This document shows positions 35,175 through 45,489 of a stretch of DNA of 64,000 nucleotides, one piece after another. Numbering within the stretch: position 1 is the first letter of the stretch; every line of letters starts with the position of its first letter. The position numbers and the translations under genes were made by a program. This DNA comes from Hygrocybe punicea (taxonomy: Eukaryota > Basidiomycota > Agaricomycetes > Agaricales > Hygrophoraceae), in NCBI GenBank assembly GCA_963556145.1, contig OY744468.1, forward strand, positions 5,270,001 through 5,334,000, given 5' to 3'. The notes under the pieces are model-generated. The model saw nothing but the letters and a program-made list of their open reading frames with translations, did not search any database and was not told the origin of the DNA.

Positions 35175-36318
35175 TCAGATGATGATGTAACGAAGTAAAC
35201 TGCGAGAAACCAAAAAACTAGGGTCTACAAGGAATCAGGAGAATCAAGAAGAGAAAGAAGAAGAAGATACTTGGGAGGAGACAAGAGCATTGGTAATAGC
35301 AAAGTCTCCTCCAGAGTAAATAAGTAAAATGAAGTGAAACCGCGACGTGGGAAAGCAGGTAGAAACCCCGGGGGTGAAACTCGAGGAAAGGAGAGGCACA
35401 AGGGCTCTCGATCGCAGAGGGTGAGTGCAGTCCGTACAAGTCTTGAACTGTAACGTCAGGCATGATTAGACTACAATAAAGTAAACTTTAAATTCAGGTA
35501 AACGAGTGTGGGAGGTATCAAGGTTACAGATGGAAAAGGATAAATGAATGTGGGTCCGGGTTTCAAGTCATGGCACAGGTGACAAGCTGTGGGAACAAGT
35601 TGTCGGGTACTGCATTGAAGCAATGATGTGTGAACAATACACAATAGGGGTTGGTTCACTGTATTGGGAAATCATATGCTCTGTGGTCAAAGTCTGAAGG
35701 TGTGTGCTTCAGCAATGGTTGGATTGGAGGGAACAGTGAAATGTCTTGTGATCGAGGATTGTTCAGAGTGTACAAGCAGGTGAGGAATGTCATCGGATCG
35801 TCAGGGAGGATAATGGCAGGCACAGGATACGAAAGTGGAAACCATATATCCAGGAATGGAAATTGTCAATTACATGTTGGTATACTGTTGAGGCGGATGT
35901 TGGTTTCATCAATGAAGGAAGGTTGCCTTTTCCAGAGGCAAATCATGACAATGTAGAAACCAATCAGGAAGGTGATAACTATGGCACTAATGATCATCAC
36001 AGTTATGAACTGTTTGGTGAGGATAGCCATTATGAGTCGGTTTGGGAAGACAGTATGTCATACAACGAGGACAATGAGAGTGATGTCCATTGGCAAGGGG
36101 ACTATTCGGGTACAGCAAGGTCATGTGGGGATATGTCCATGGTTGGTCTGGATTGTTCTAGAAGAAAGGAAGAAAAGAGAACAAGAACAAGAATAAACAA
36201 TGATGTCCAAAAGAAGACAAAAGGCAAATGGGAATGAAAAAAGAAGGTGTGGTAATGTGGAATCGTCATGGCAGGTACTGGAGTTGGAATCGGAGTTGCG
36301 GAGTTGAAAAATGTAACA
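35175..36318. other. 5' flank of the younger DIRS-like element and unassigned DNA
   Basis: Likely contains the element's 5' untranslated region. Plus ORFs at 35651-36237 are acidic and low in complexity and match nothing I know. No terminal repeat was identified by eye. Confidence 0.35.
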
Positions 36319-36890
36319 CATCTCCAGGAGAAGCATTTGTCATTGGCAAGCTAACTATCACATCTCTGGATTGGTTGTCCCATCCCCCTTCATGGCTGGC
36401 CTCAAATTCTCAATGCTGATATAATGACCTCAACACCCTCCTTCTGGAGGCCCCAGAACTCTATCTCAATGAAATTCAGGTCCATTTGCAGGCTTGAGAA
36501 AATGCCATACAAATGTATTGACTGCAAGATTGCTAGTTTGTAGTATTATACCACCAACCTTTTTGCAATGAAATCCAAGAACTTGTCCCAATTCATGCCA
36601 GTCTTAAATATCTCAGGCCCAAATGTCAAAGGCTCTGACTTTTTGGTTTTGGTCCTTTTCATTGCTGTACAGACACATTTGGGCAGCTGAAGCCTGAGAA
36701 CTGAGAGAGTGATCTCAAACTTGAATTCAATAACCTGTGCAGCCACAGCAGGATTTGGAGGTGGCTGGGCTGGGAGGATGTTGGGAAGGTATTGGCCAGG
36801 GATAATTGGCACGGCAGCATCGGCCACTGCATAGGCTGGAGGCCATGCTGAAAAGGCAATTGCCGGAGTCTGCCGAGGAAAAACAAAAGT
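36319..36890 (+). mobile_element. Tc1/mariner-type transposon relic, copy 1
   Basis: A direct, ~95%-looking duplicate of 61573-62128. Text such as SRRSICHWQANYHIYGLVVP and LLEAPELYLNEIQVHLQA (better preserved in copy 2) matches the helix-turn-helix end of Tc1/IS630-like transposases common in basidiomycetes. Only this N-terminal part plus flanking DNA remains; no DDE core was seen. Confidence 0.65.
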
Positions 36891-37474
36891 TGGTGCGGAC
36901 TACATTTTTGAAATCCGCTTACAGTATTGTACTCATGTGATTCCTAGCTGTACGGTTAGATCTGAGATCTCAGTGCCGAGTTGCCGCCAGGAACGTCCAC
37001 AAGAAAGTAGGCAAATGTTCTCTTACAATAAGCTCGAAATTCGGCAGCTGTACGCTGAACTACTCCCCACGGCACCCCCGCACTCCTGGATTCATTCATC
37101 TTAGTCTAGTATCACAAACACACCAACTAGCCATAACGTTATAACCTCACATGTTGAGTTTTGGGAGCGGGGTGAGTTTGCCTGTTACCTTGCACCAGAC
37201 TACCTTGTAAAATTCGTCGTTTATTAGTTTGGTGACGGTCACACGGAGCCAGCCTCGGCAGGGGTAAGGCAACTCTGTCCTTCTATCCCATTGGATTAAC
37301 ACCCATATCGTTGACAGCTTTATGACAAGGCAATGATGCGCCGTCCCCCGCCTTGTTTTTCAATAGAAATGCTTTCTCCAATAAAAGACGGTGCGCCGGA
37401 ATCAAAATATTTATTCCACTTGTAAATTCTGACCCATTCTTACCGTTATTCGCACAGGAGGGGAGTTGTATGGA
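36891..37474. other. Repeat-to-host transition, upstream of the PB1 gene
   Basis: No element recognised. A small ORF (MMRRPPPCFSIEMLSPIKDG, from about 37334) ending near a GTAAAT donor might be a first exon of the PB1 gene, but joining it to the next acceptor at 37457 hits a stop or the wrong frame. Confidence 0.35.
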
Positions 37475-39589
37475 ATGCTCATATCTCCCATCAATGCCGA
37501 TAACGAATCGGGCTTTTCTTCACGTTCAAATGCCCCATATAAAGTTTGGAGAAACTGGTTGGATTATCTGATATTCCAGGACACACTCGAAGTGGAATTT
37601 CGCCGCATGGCCAGGTCCAAGAAGAAACGTCTTATAGCCGGGAAAGGCATCAAAAAGAATGGAATCTACATCCATGACCACGCCGCTTCCTTCGAATCTC
37701 TACCAAACGGCCCCGATCCAAGTTCTGTCCACTTGGACGTCCACCAATATCTGCCTAAGCTCACAAAGAAGAACACACTGTTTCGGGTTAGCCCAGCCAC
37801 AGTGAACCAACGACAAAAGGAGATAGAGGCTCTCATCAAGCACCTCTTTAGCCCCGACGCACCCTCTCTCCTGCACGAGCTTAGGCAGGATCGCATCATA
37901 ACCGACTTCTTCGGCTATTGGAGGATGGACCAGGATCGTGCGTGCGAGCCGAAGCCCGCAGAAGCTGTCAGGCCTCGTAGCTCAGACAGTGTGTTCTCCA
38001 CGTATTTATCACCCGTTGTAGGCCAAGACCTTCTGCCAAGCCCCTCCAATTCACACTCGCATTTTCCATTGAAACTGTACAGTCTGCCAACTCGCTCGTC
38101 TAGCAACGATGGCTCCCATGAGAGTCCTGAATCCCCTTCATCCGGCTCCTCTTCATACGCATCTTCCCTTGGCTCGAGAAGTTCAGACCACAGTGACAGT
38201 ACCCCGATCGTTGTGTTGGAAAAATTACCATCTCTAATCAGTCATATCCCGGAACATGGATCGAGTGGCCCCCACCGGGAAGACCATGCGGACCCAGTGT
38301 TCGAGTCTGCTGCTCTCCGAACTATTCCTGAAGGTGAAAAGGTACACTTGTCACCATCACGTAGAATAATGCGCAATACCCCCGCAGGCCCTCGGGCAAA
38401 TAGGAGAGGCCAAATTTTCACTGCTGCCCCCATTCTCCATGCCGACTCGCAGGACGATCCTGGCGATATGTTCACAAACGAAACAGACTCACTCTATACT
38501 TGTAAGTATTTAATTTGCATCCAAAAACGTTTGTTTGATCGTGTCTTTTTTTTTTCCCTCCCAATCTCCCTAGCGGACCTTTCAAACCGTATTTCCACGG
38601 TATCCGCAAGTGATTACCTTGAACAACTCGAATTGTCGTTTGGGAACCCCGACGGCTACGCAGTCCGAAACAGCGTTGCCACTTTCAGAACAGAGTGCTC
38701 GGCAGATGCCATCATACCACGAGTTCCATCATGCATCAATCTTGCACAACTGTCGCGCGACAGCCCTCAAGACCAGGACGCTTTATATTCATCGGGTGAT
38801 TCTAGTAAATATAAGCCAAAAACCTTTTCATATTCACATCGAATGCTCATTTTGGATTTCCCTTCTTTCTTTTTTTCTCCAACAGAGTCATTGGATACTC
38901 GTGGAGGATTGTCGTCTCACAAGTCCAGTCCTTCCAATTCATCTTTTGGAGATTACACTGGACCCAATGCCGGGGGTCTCTTGAACTTCTTCCGACCTCG
39001 GTCGAACTCCTCGATATCGACGTCAACATCAACATCAATGTCAACAACGTCTTCATCGATATTCACCGTGGGTGGCACCGGCACCACTCATGACGATGCC
39101 CGGTCATTCACCGAAACTTTAGCTTCATCAATCCTCTCTATAAGTCCCTCTACCTCTCCAGGCCATCTTACCACCACCACCACCACCACCACTACAGACA
39201 GCCAGAGCATACTTATCGTCAAAGCCGCACTTGACGACTCCATCGTCATCTTACGTGTCCCACGCACAATCTGTTTTGACGAGTTCAAACGGCGACTGTA
39301 TGACAAGTTCGTTCGACAAGAGGGCGTCCCGTTATTGGAGTCGTTCGGCGTTGCCCAGATCGTCACCACCTCCCCGAATAAATCTGTGTTCGCCCCTCAT
39401 CGTCGTCGCCAATTGCAGCTCCCGCTGCGAAGATCCAACAGTCTCTCCACCGCAACCGCGGCCGGCGTCCAAGGATTCTCGAATTCAATTCAGACGTGGG
39501 TGATAACGTCCCAACAGCAGTGGGAACGGGCTGTTCGGGGCATTACAGGTTCCGAAAAACTCACACTTCATATTTTCTGCAACTCTTGA
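37475..39589 (+). CDS. PB1-domain protein with conserved N-terminal region, ~653 aa
   Basis: Exons 37475-38501, 38574-38804 and 38886-39589; the introns of 72 and 81 nt are multiples of three and read open, but have clear GTAAGT...CTAG and GTAAAT...ACAG borders. The N-terminal ~150 residues are conserved-looking (VWRNWLDYLIFQDTLEVEFR; LLHELRQDRIITDFFGYWR) and may relate to fungal RGS-like proteins; this is uncertain. The middle is Ser-rich and disordered. The C-terminal ~110 residues look like a PB1 domain: ILIVKAALDDSIVILRVPRT with the basic Lys, and a terminal sheet WVITSQQQWERAVRGITGSE followed by KLTLHIFCN. PB1 domains mediate pairing in polarity and MAPK scaffolds. The start is uncertain: no good upstream exon was found. 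Confidence 0.68.
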   Translation: MLISPINADNESGFSSRSNAPYKVWRNWLDYLIFQDTLEVEFRRMARSKKKRLIAGKGIKKNGIYIHDHAASFESLPNGPDPSSVHLDVHQYLPKLTKKNTLFRVSPATVNQRQKEIEALIKHLFSPDAPSLLHELRQDRIITDFFGYWRMDQDRACEPKPAEAVRPRSSDSVFSTYLSPVVGQDLLPSPSNSHSHFPLKLYSLPTRSSSNDGSHESPESPSSGSSSYASSLGSRSSDHSDSTPIVVLEKLPSLISHIPEHGSSGPHREDHADPVFESAALRTIPEGEKVHLSPSRRIMRNTPAGPRANRRGQIFTAAPILHADSQDDPGDMFTNETDSLYTCKYLICIQKRLFDRVFFFSLPISLADLSNRISTVSASDYLEQLELSFGNPDGYAVRNSVATFRTECSADAIIPRVPSCINLAQLSRDSPQDQDALYSSGDSSKYKPKTFSYSHRMLILDFPSFFFSPTESLDTRGGLSSHKSSPSNSSFGDYTGPNAGGLLNFFRPRSNSSISTSTSTSMSTTSSSIFTVGGTGTTHDDARSFTETLASSILSISPSTSPGHLTTTTTTTTTDSQSILIVKAALDDSIVILRVPRTICFDEFKRRLYDKFVRQEGVPLLESFGVAQIVTTSPNKSVFAPHRRRQLQLPLRRSNSLSTATAAGVQGFSNSIQTWVITSQQQWERAVRGITGSEKLTLHIFCNS

Positions 39590-39845
39590 ACTTGGCAATT
39601 TCCCCTGTTTTCAATTGTTTATTCTTTTCATCTCGGCCAATAATCTTCCTGGTAATTATTTTGTTGAGCACTGGTTGCAAAACTATCTATTGGTAGAATA
39701 AGTGATTTTTCCCTTTCAATCTTGCCAATGCAGGAGGCAAGTTGTAATCGTTACTCAAGGTAAAGTCTTCCCTATCCATGCATCCAAGAGTTGAGCAAAA
39801 TCAATTAATTATGAATATACACGCAATCAAAGCCAATTGAGCTTT

Positions 39846-41214
39846 CTACGTGCCAACTGGCGCTTGAACTTGTGAAGAACGCGCTACACTGGCAGGGGGT
39901 GCCCCAGCGGGCAAAGGCATTTTTGTCCAGTCCGGCAAGAGACCCTTCGCGAGCATGTCAGAAACATCACAGGGGATATCCAGACCCTCGTCAGGATCCT
40001 GGGCCTCATCCCACTTTTCACGCGTAACCTCAACGCCACCGGTCTTCAATGATCTACGCGAAGCAAGGCAGAACACGCATCAGTAGGATTTTGCTCAAAT
40101 AGACTTTGGGGGGGAGAGGGTATGTATTTACCCAGCCAGGGAACCTCCTACCCACGCCATCGTTGCCGGTGAAAACGCAGGGGCTTTACCAGCATTAGCA
40201 CTCGTCCTCTCGGATTTTGAGGGTGGCGGTGAGGGATGGTTTACGATAGCAAAGTAAGGAATTAACGGTCGAAGGGAAGCGTATCGATCGTATGCCGGAG
40301 GTGGGGGCTTGTCGGATCTGATGAGGTGGCGTGTCGTTGAGGATGAGGGTCCGGACGTAATAGCGTGAAGGAGTTCCGTGTGCAAACGCGGGATGAAGCC
40401 GGGAAGCATGAGCGTCCCACCCACAACCAGAATGGAACACGCCAATGTTTTGCGAAGATCTACAGGAACCTGAAACCCAAAAACTCGGAAAAATCAGAGA
40501 AAGTTCCAGAATGGAAGATATATTGAGGAGGCCGTTGCGTACTTTTAGGAGAGCATCTAATATTACTTCCGCAACGCTACTCTCGTCAACGTCACCTCCC
40601 TCAAAAAGAACCTCGGCAGCACGCTCACGAATCCAGCCAGGGATGATCAAAGTGCCTCGTCCTGTACCCGTCTGTTGTGACGCAGGGGGGACGACAGACA
40701 TGTGCAGATCAGTGGCAGTTGAATGTCTGGTGTACATCGAGGCAAGAGTTTGTAAATGACTTTCGCCACCAGTACGATTCACCAGCAATCCTCCAACATT
40801 CGCAACCACCGAGAATTCAGAAGATCCTTGGTGAGACGACACGTTGCTATCGACGCCAGCCGATACATGTGAAAACTCAGATTCCGACTGGGTTGAGTCA
40901 CTTGGTGGTGGCTCCAATTCCATGGGGTCATCTCCCGGCGGAGACATAACTCCCAAGGTGGCAGAAGCATTCAGTGCTTCTCCGACAAAGCAGCAGCGAG
41001 TCTTTACATCTTCTATAACGGCATCGGTTAAGACTTCCTGAGGCACGCGCGTGGAACGTGTCGCCAGAGGGATATTTGCGGCAGCGCTTAAGGAAGTCGG
41101 CGGAGGGAGATAAGTTCCGAACAGTAGGAGGAGCGAGCGAAGATGAGATGATAATCGAGCGCCTGCCAAGGGCGTCGTCCGAAGATGAGGGAAGAGGGGT
41201 CGAGCAGCAAAAAT
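39846..41214 (-). CDS. Arp10-like actin-related protein, 5' part missing
   Basis: Three exons in phase (boundaries within 1 nt): 40543-41214, 40132-40469 and 39846-40053, encoding about 405 residues. Actin-fold landmarks: IFAARPLFPHLRTTPLAGAR, SLLLLFGTYLPPPTSLSAAA, TRCCFVGEAL, IIPGWIRERAAEVLFEGGD, CSILVVGGTLMLPGFIPRL, YFAIVNHPSP, AWVGGSLAGSLKTGGVE and VTREKWDE. The family (Arp10/Arp11) is the pointed-end subunit of dynactin, which links dynein to cargo. The first visible exon starts at an acceptor (CTAG|ATT), so at least one upstream exon with the actin N-terminus is required. Upstream, repeat block A begins at about 41262, only ~50 bp away. Either the N-terminus is lost or it lies beyond the transposon nest. 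Confidence 0.78.
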
Positions 41215-41261
41215 CTAGAGGGTCAGGGACAGGGTCAGTTAAAAACAGGCTGGCCCTGGCC

Positions 41262-42135
41262 TGTATGGAAAGCAACAGTGATCAGCCCTTTTTTGTAACG
41301 CGATATTCAATGTCAGATGCGGCATGGCATTAGGACCCAGGACACTCCACCATAGTAATGATAAGTGTTCCACATACAAGTAATATAGTAGTAAGTGTCT
41401 TCATAGCATTTAACAAGTGTCCACATAGCATCAAGTGCCTTCATGTACAAGTATCTTCATAGCAATAAATTCTGATATAAGACTGAGGCTTGATCAGATT
41501 ACCACCAGACTATTGAGTAAAAGATATGTGGAATTGCTATTAGACAATCATGAATCTATACTTCAAGAGTCCTGGAACTTAGTAGGAGGCCTCAAAACCC
41601 TTCGCCGGCCACACCAGCTTCAGTTTGTTGGAGGTGTCACATATGGGCTTGCAACCTCAAGACGTGGTGGGCATTCGGGTGACTTTGTTGATGCCCATTC
41701 GGTTGGTGAGACAAACGACCTCGTCGAAGTCTAGTGACATTGGGTCTGTTGTGTACAGAATCTATCAGATATTACTTAGATAAAGGAGAAACACTCACCT
41801 AGCAATAGCTGTAGTTCCTGCACTTTATTTGCACGTTTTGGGTTGCAGTCGCGCTTTAAACACTCACACCCCCAAACAACAATCTAATGTCCCACCACCC
41901 TACCTCATCCACACTGGTGCTTGAGGCACAAAGCGACTCGCCGCTGGAGTGGTACCTCGGTACCACTCCGGGGGCTCACGCAGGACTCGAGAGGAAGTCG
42001 ACTGGATAGGATGGATGGACTGACTACTACATCTGGAAGGCTACTAACTAGGTCAAACTGTGGGAACCTGATCACGTGACTGACCAGGCACAACTACTAC
42101 AAGTGCCCCTCCTCCTCATGGTGACATCCTCATCA
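41262..42135 (+). repeat. Repeat block A-X-Y, left copy
   Basis: Nearly identical in inverted orientation to 60000-60868. It contains a 99-codon ORF (41435-41734, identical in both copies; SWNLVGGLKTLRRPHQLQFV), then leader X (41812-41944, GTAGTTCCTGCACTTTATTT...), then block Y (41945-42135, starting at the palindrome GGAGTGGTACC/GGTACCACTCC). No transposase is encoded. The junction with the Arp10 intron is at GCAACAGTGATCAGCCC. Confidence 0.8.
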
Positions 42136-43057
42136 CCATACCGCTGTAGATGCGGGTTCTGTGTGGCTTCGGAACTATATAAAGAAATATATAAAGATCC
42201 TAACCTGTGGGTGTCAGCGTAGAAGTGACTGGATAAGTCAGTGTCGGGAATAGTAGTAAAAGAAGGGAATGTTAGTAAAAGTAAAGCCGCCGCGTAAAAC
42301 TGGACTAATAACGACGAAGCCGGCGATGAACGGAGTGAAAACGGACAAATAATAAAGAACCCGACGATGCCGACGATGTCGGGTACGCCGGGTCGGGTCG
42401 GGTCGGGTCGGAAACGATGAACGAATATACGGAAACAACGATGAAGACGACGAAGAGGACTATAAAAAGCTAAGGGTCTACATGGACGAGCATTTGAAGG
42501 GATTAAAAGGCGATTCTGACTGAAGGGAAATGGGGACTAAGGGTATCTTATTTTGTACAGTCGTCGGGGACCGTTTTTATAGTACATGAGTGTGTAGCTA
42601 CTTTCGGACATGTCTACTTCGGCCGATAGAAACTACAAAGAAACACTGGAATGGGGAAGTGGAAAGGGGGGTTGCAAAGCAACGAAGACAGGAAAGTGGA
42701 GGGGAAAACGAATATCCATGAAAAAGATTGGAAAAGTCCTACATATCTCCGAAAGGACGAGGGGATGCATAAATAAGGTAAATCTGAAGTCGGGGATTGA
42801 GTCCGAAGAGATCCATCTCCTGGAATTGGAACTCCGAGGCGTTTGAGGCTGACGGATTTAGCCCAAAAGCGGCCGTCACAAAGCGGCATGTGTCGGGTTA
42901 CGTCGGTCACGTCACGTCACGTCACGTCACGTCACGTCGGGTTACGTCGGGTTACGTCGGGTTCGAATGTAAGTTGAATGGCGGCATCGGGTTGGTCCGG
43001 ATTCGTGATATATCGATGATACGGACTCAGAGGGACGTCGACCCTCTACACCGCTAC
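42136..43057 (+). mobile_element. 3' end of a tyrosine-recombinase element (block B), left copy
   Basis: Inverted counterpart of 62461-63365. It begins with the last codons of a recombinase (RCRCGFCVASELY) and continues with a non-coding tail containing (GGGTC)n at 42390-42411 and (ACGTC)n/(GGGTTACGTC)n at 42905-42963, ending ...GTCGACCCTCTACA. The recombinase body is absent on this side. Confidence 0.7.
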
Positions 43058-43105
43058 TAAAAGAAAACAAAAAGCAAAACAAAACTGACCAAGAAAAAAA
43101 CTCTC

Positions 43106-43290
43106 CAGTCACGACTCCCAGTCCTCCATCACATGGAGCGGGACCCTATCGTCCATTGAAGATCAGTGGTGGCAGATGACCAAACTAGACTCTCTCTCAG
43201 CTCTCCAAAACTCCTCAGTCACGACTCCCAGTCCTCCATCTCATGGAGCGGGACCATATCGTCCATTGAAAAACGGTGGTGGTAGATGAC
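43106..43290. repeat. Tandem duplication of ~110 bp
   Basis: CAGTCACGACTCCCAGTCCT, followed by CATGGAGCGGGACC(C/A)TATCGTCC, occurs twice with a 110-bp period. This is pre-insertion flank of the Gypsy element. Confidence 0.85.
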
Positions 43291-43459
43291 CAAACTGATC
43301 CATAATCATAACACAGGTTCTCGGTTCTTGTATTGCAGGTTCTCGGTTTGCAGTTCTCGGTCGGTGCTTGTTTGGTTCTGGTGACTCGTTGGGTAACTCG
43401 GTTGGGTAGCGTCTGGTATCCAGGTGACAGATCGAGGGCATAGAAAAAATAACGAAACT

Positions 43460-43592
43460 GAATTGTGGGGGAAACAGAGACAGAGACAGAGGAAATGAGG
43501 GAAAGGAAACTGAGGGAAAGGAAATAGAGAGGAAGGAAACAGAGAGGAAAGGAATCGGGGACAGGAAACAGAGAAGGAAATAGAGGGGAAAG
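43460..43592. repeat. Purine-rich (GGAAA/CAGAGA) minisatellite
   Basis: Almost only A and G on the plus strand, with imperfect units such as GAGGGAAAGGAAACAGAGAG. It lies left of the Gypsy insertion, in a Pro/Ser-rich minus-strand ORF. Confidence 0.85.
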
Positions 43593-43908
43593 CTATGTAC
43601 TTGGGTGCTAGAGCTGGCGCCGGCGTTGAGGGATCTCTTCGCGTGGGCTCTGGGAAACGGTTGCGAGGGGTCGCGAGGGCCAGGGAACGAGGCTGGGGGT
43701 CCTAACGAATGTGCGCGAGTGGGGTGGGGTTGCCGGGGTTGTGGGGTGACGCGAGACGGCGTTTGGGTTCTGGACGTGGTGGGAATGGCTTGTTCGGGGT
43801 GTTGGTGGGACGCAGGGTGCACTGGAGTGGTAAACGGGTAGGCCGTGAGCTTGACGAGTGGGCAGGGGCCATGTAAGTCGATGCAATGGGGGCATGGTGC
43901 TGGTCCAC

Positions 43909-44471
43909 TGTTACCGATCGCTATTCTTATGGCGGACTCTGGCAACAACAAACCAAACGAGGATGTAATAAGAAAGAAGTGAGTACAAACAAGGAAGAGG
44001 AGGAAGGAGTCTGGGTTTCTGGTAGTGGTCGAGGGAAGAGTAGCTAGACTAAACTTAAAGTTACTGACTACAAGTCTTCGGGTTTATATACACTACAATG
44101 TCTTTAGGGCAGGCTTCTTCGTCATGTGTGGCTGCGAGGAGGATAGGCTCCGAGATGAACGGCGTCTTGGTTTACTTCATGGTTTGCGCGTTTTGGGGTG
44201 CCATCGTGGAGGCCAACGGCTACGTTGTAGGTCTGGTGTCATTAGACAACTGATCCGATGATTATGTTGTGCGGTATTGTTGAGTGCATGTATGAGCATG
44301 TGTGATGGTGGCGTATCGGCGGTGATGGGATGATGAGGATAGTCATATGGGTTAGGATATTGCCGTCGATTGTCGTCGATGATGTTCTGGACCCATATTA
44401 TGATGTCATTGTTGGATGTTGCATCAGAGGCGGGGTCGGAAGCGGGGGTTAGATCGGGGTGAAAAGTAACA
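43909..44471 (-). repeat. Gypsy 3' LTR (563 bp)
   Basis: Differs from the 5' LTR at about 20 positions by eye count, nearly all transitions. Flanked on its outer side by TCCAC. Confidence 0.95.
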
Positions 44472-44851
44472 ATACCCCCGGAACAAGGGGAATCGTCCCG
44501 ACTAACCGGAGGGAAGACAGAGTCATACACAGCAGCACAATCGATGAATTCGCGGTAGGGATCAATGGGATCATCGGTAAACCAAATGGGAACAGTTGGA
44601 GGAACAGCAGGAGGGGGAGGTCTGATGGGACGTGCAGAGTAGAAGGTACGGGGGGTGAAGAAGAGGTCGACACCAAGATGAGCGATGGATGATGTGGGGT
44701 GGATGGAGCCAAAGGAAGAAGGACGCATGAGGTCGACAGCGAAGCAAACATTACGATTGCAGAGGCAGCGCTTCGAACAAGGAATGCGAAAACGAGGAGG
44801 AAGAAGATGATGATATGGGGAAGAAGGAAGATAGACAGCGGAGGCAGACAT
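44472..44851 (-). CDS. Extra Cys-containing ORF before the 3' LTR of the Gypsy element
   Basis: A 224-codon ORF starting at 44851 (MSASAVYLPSSPYHHLLPPR) and reading on into the LTR to 44177; the element-specific part ends at 44472. It includes CSKRCLCNRNVCF, then the Pro-rich RPIRPPPPAVPPTVPIWFTD and FIDCAAVYDSVFPPV. No family recognised. It is separated from the ASCH-like ORF by ~80 bp. It could be a real accessory gene of the element or a chance frame. Confidence 0.35.
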
Positions 44852-44934
44852 GGGGGAGCGAAGGTAAGGAGTAAAGAGAAGAAAAGAAAAGAAAACAGTC
44901 CATATATACGAAGAAGAAAGATTAGGGTAGGCAA

Positions 44935-45489
44935 TTAATACACGAGGTGATCGGGATTAACAGGATGATCGTGGGTAAAAGAAGAAGGAAGAAGAGAGAA
45001 ACGATGCGGGGTCATAATGTCATACTCGTGGGAAAGGGCGGCGGAGGGGATTGGTAATGGAAGGCGATAACAATGGATGATAGGGAAAGCGTAAGGACAG
45101 GGTTTTTTGCGTGAGTTGAAATCGAGATTACCGAACCCAGTGGTGGTGGTAATCTGGGCGGGGGCGACGACGGGGGAAGAGATTTCGATGATGGATGTGA
45201 TGGCATCAATGGGGGCGGTTTCGTAGAGGTATGCGTGTGTGATGCCGGGAGGAAAGAGGTATTTGCGGAATTCATGGGTTTTTGAACCGTCGAGGATGAG
45301 GGCGGCATTGTGTGGGTATAGCGAGCAGAATGGAAGAAGAAGAAAAAGGAGGGATAATGGAAGGGGGGAGAGTGAAAAGGGAACGAAGAGATAACGAAGA
45401 AGGAGCACAGGGATGTAATTTATGGAAATTGTCGATGAGATCCTGGCAGTAAGTAGTTTCGGATGTGGGGATCCAGGAGTCTTCATCAC
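44935..45489 (-). CDS. ASCH/PUA-like domain ORF at the 3' end of the Gypsy element
   Basis: 184 codons in a different frame from integrase, overlapping its C-terminal end. The folded part reads NAALILDGSKTHEFRKYLFP, then HAYLYETAPIDAITSIIEIS, TTGFGNLDFN, YAFPIIHCYRLPLPIPSAAL and HEYDIMTPHRFSLLP. The GSKTHEFR segment fits the ASCH motif G-x-K-x-x-E-x-R, and the order (motif, Tyr-Glu-x-Ala-Pro strand, Gly-Leu/Phe-Gly-Asn block, Tyr-Arg-Leu) resembles fungal ASCH/PUA-like proteins, which are thought to bind RNA or modified bases. The first ~50 residues are probably not part of the domain. Such a domain is not a standard Gypsy component. It may be expressed by frameshift from pol or from its own message. 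Confidence 0.62.
   Translation of the reverse strand: MMKTPGSPHPKLLTARISSTISINYIPVLLLRYLFVPFSLSPLPLSLLFLLLPFCSLYPHNAALILDGSKTHEFRKYLFPPGITHAYLYETAPIDAITSIIEISSPVVAPAQITTTTGFGNLDFNSRKKPCPYAFPIIHCYRLPLPIPSAALSHEYDIMTPHRFSLLPSSFTHDHPVNPDHLVY

Noticed and set aside
38502..38885. Reading the PB1 gene as one intronless 707-codon ORF
   Set aside because: Two in-frame stretches have clear GT-AG borders and intron-like low-complexity translations, so they are treated as introns of 72 and 81 nt.
42905..42963. (ACGTC)n/(GGGTTACGTC)n as a telomere-like or CRISPR array
   Set aside because: It is a simple tandem repeat in a transposon tail, with no spacers and not the fungal telomere unit TTAGGG.
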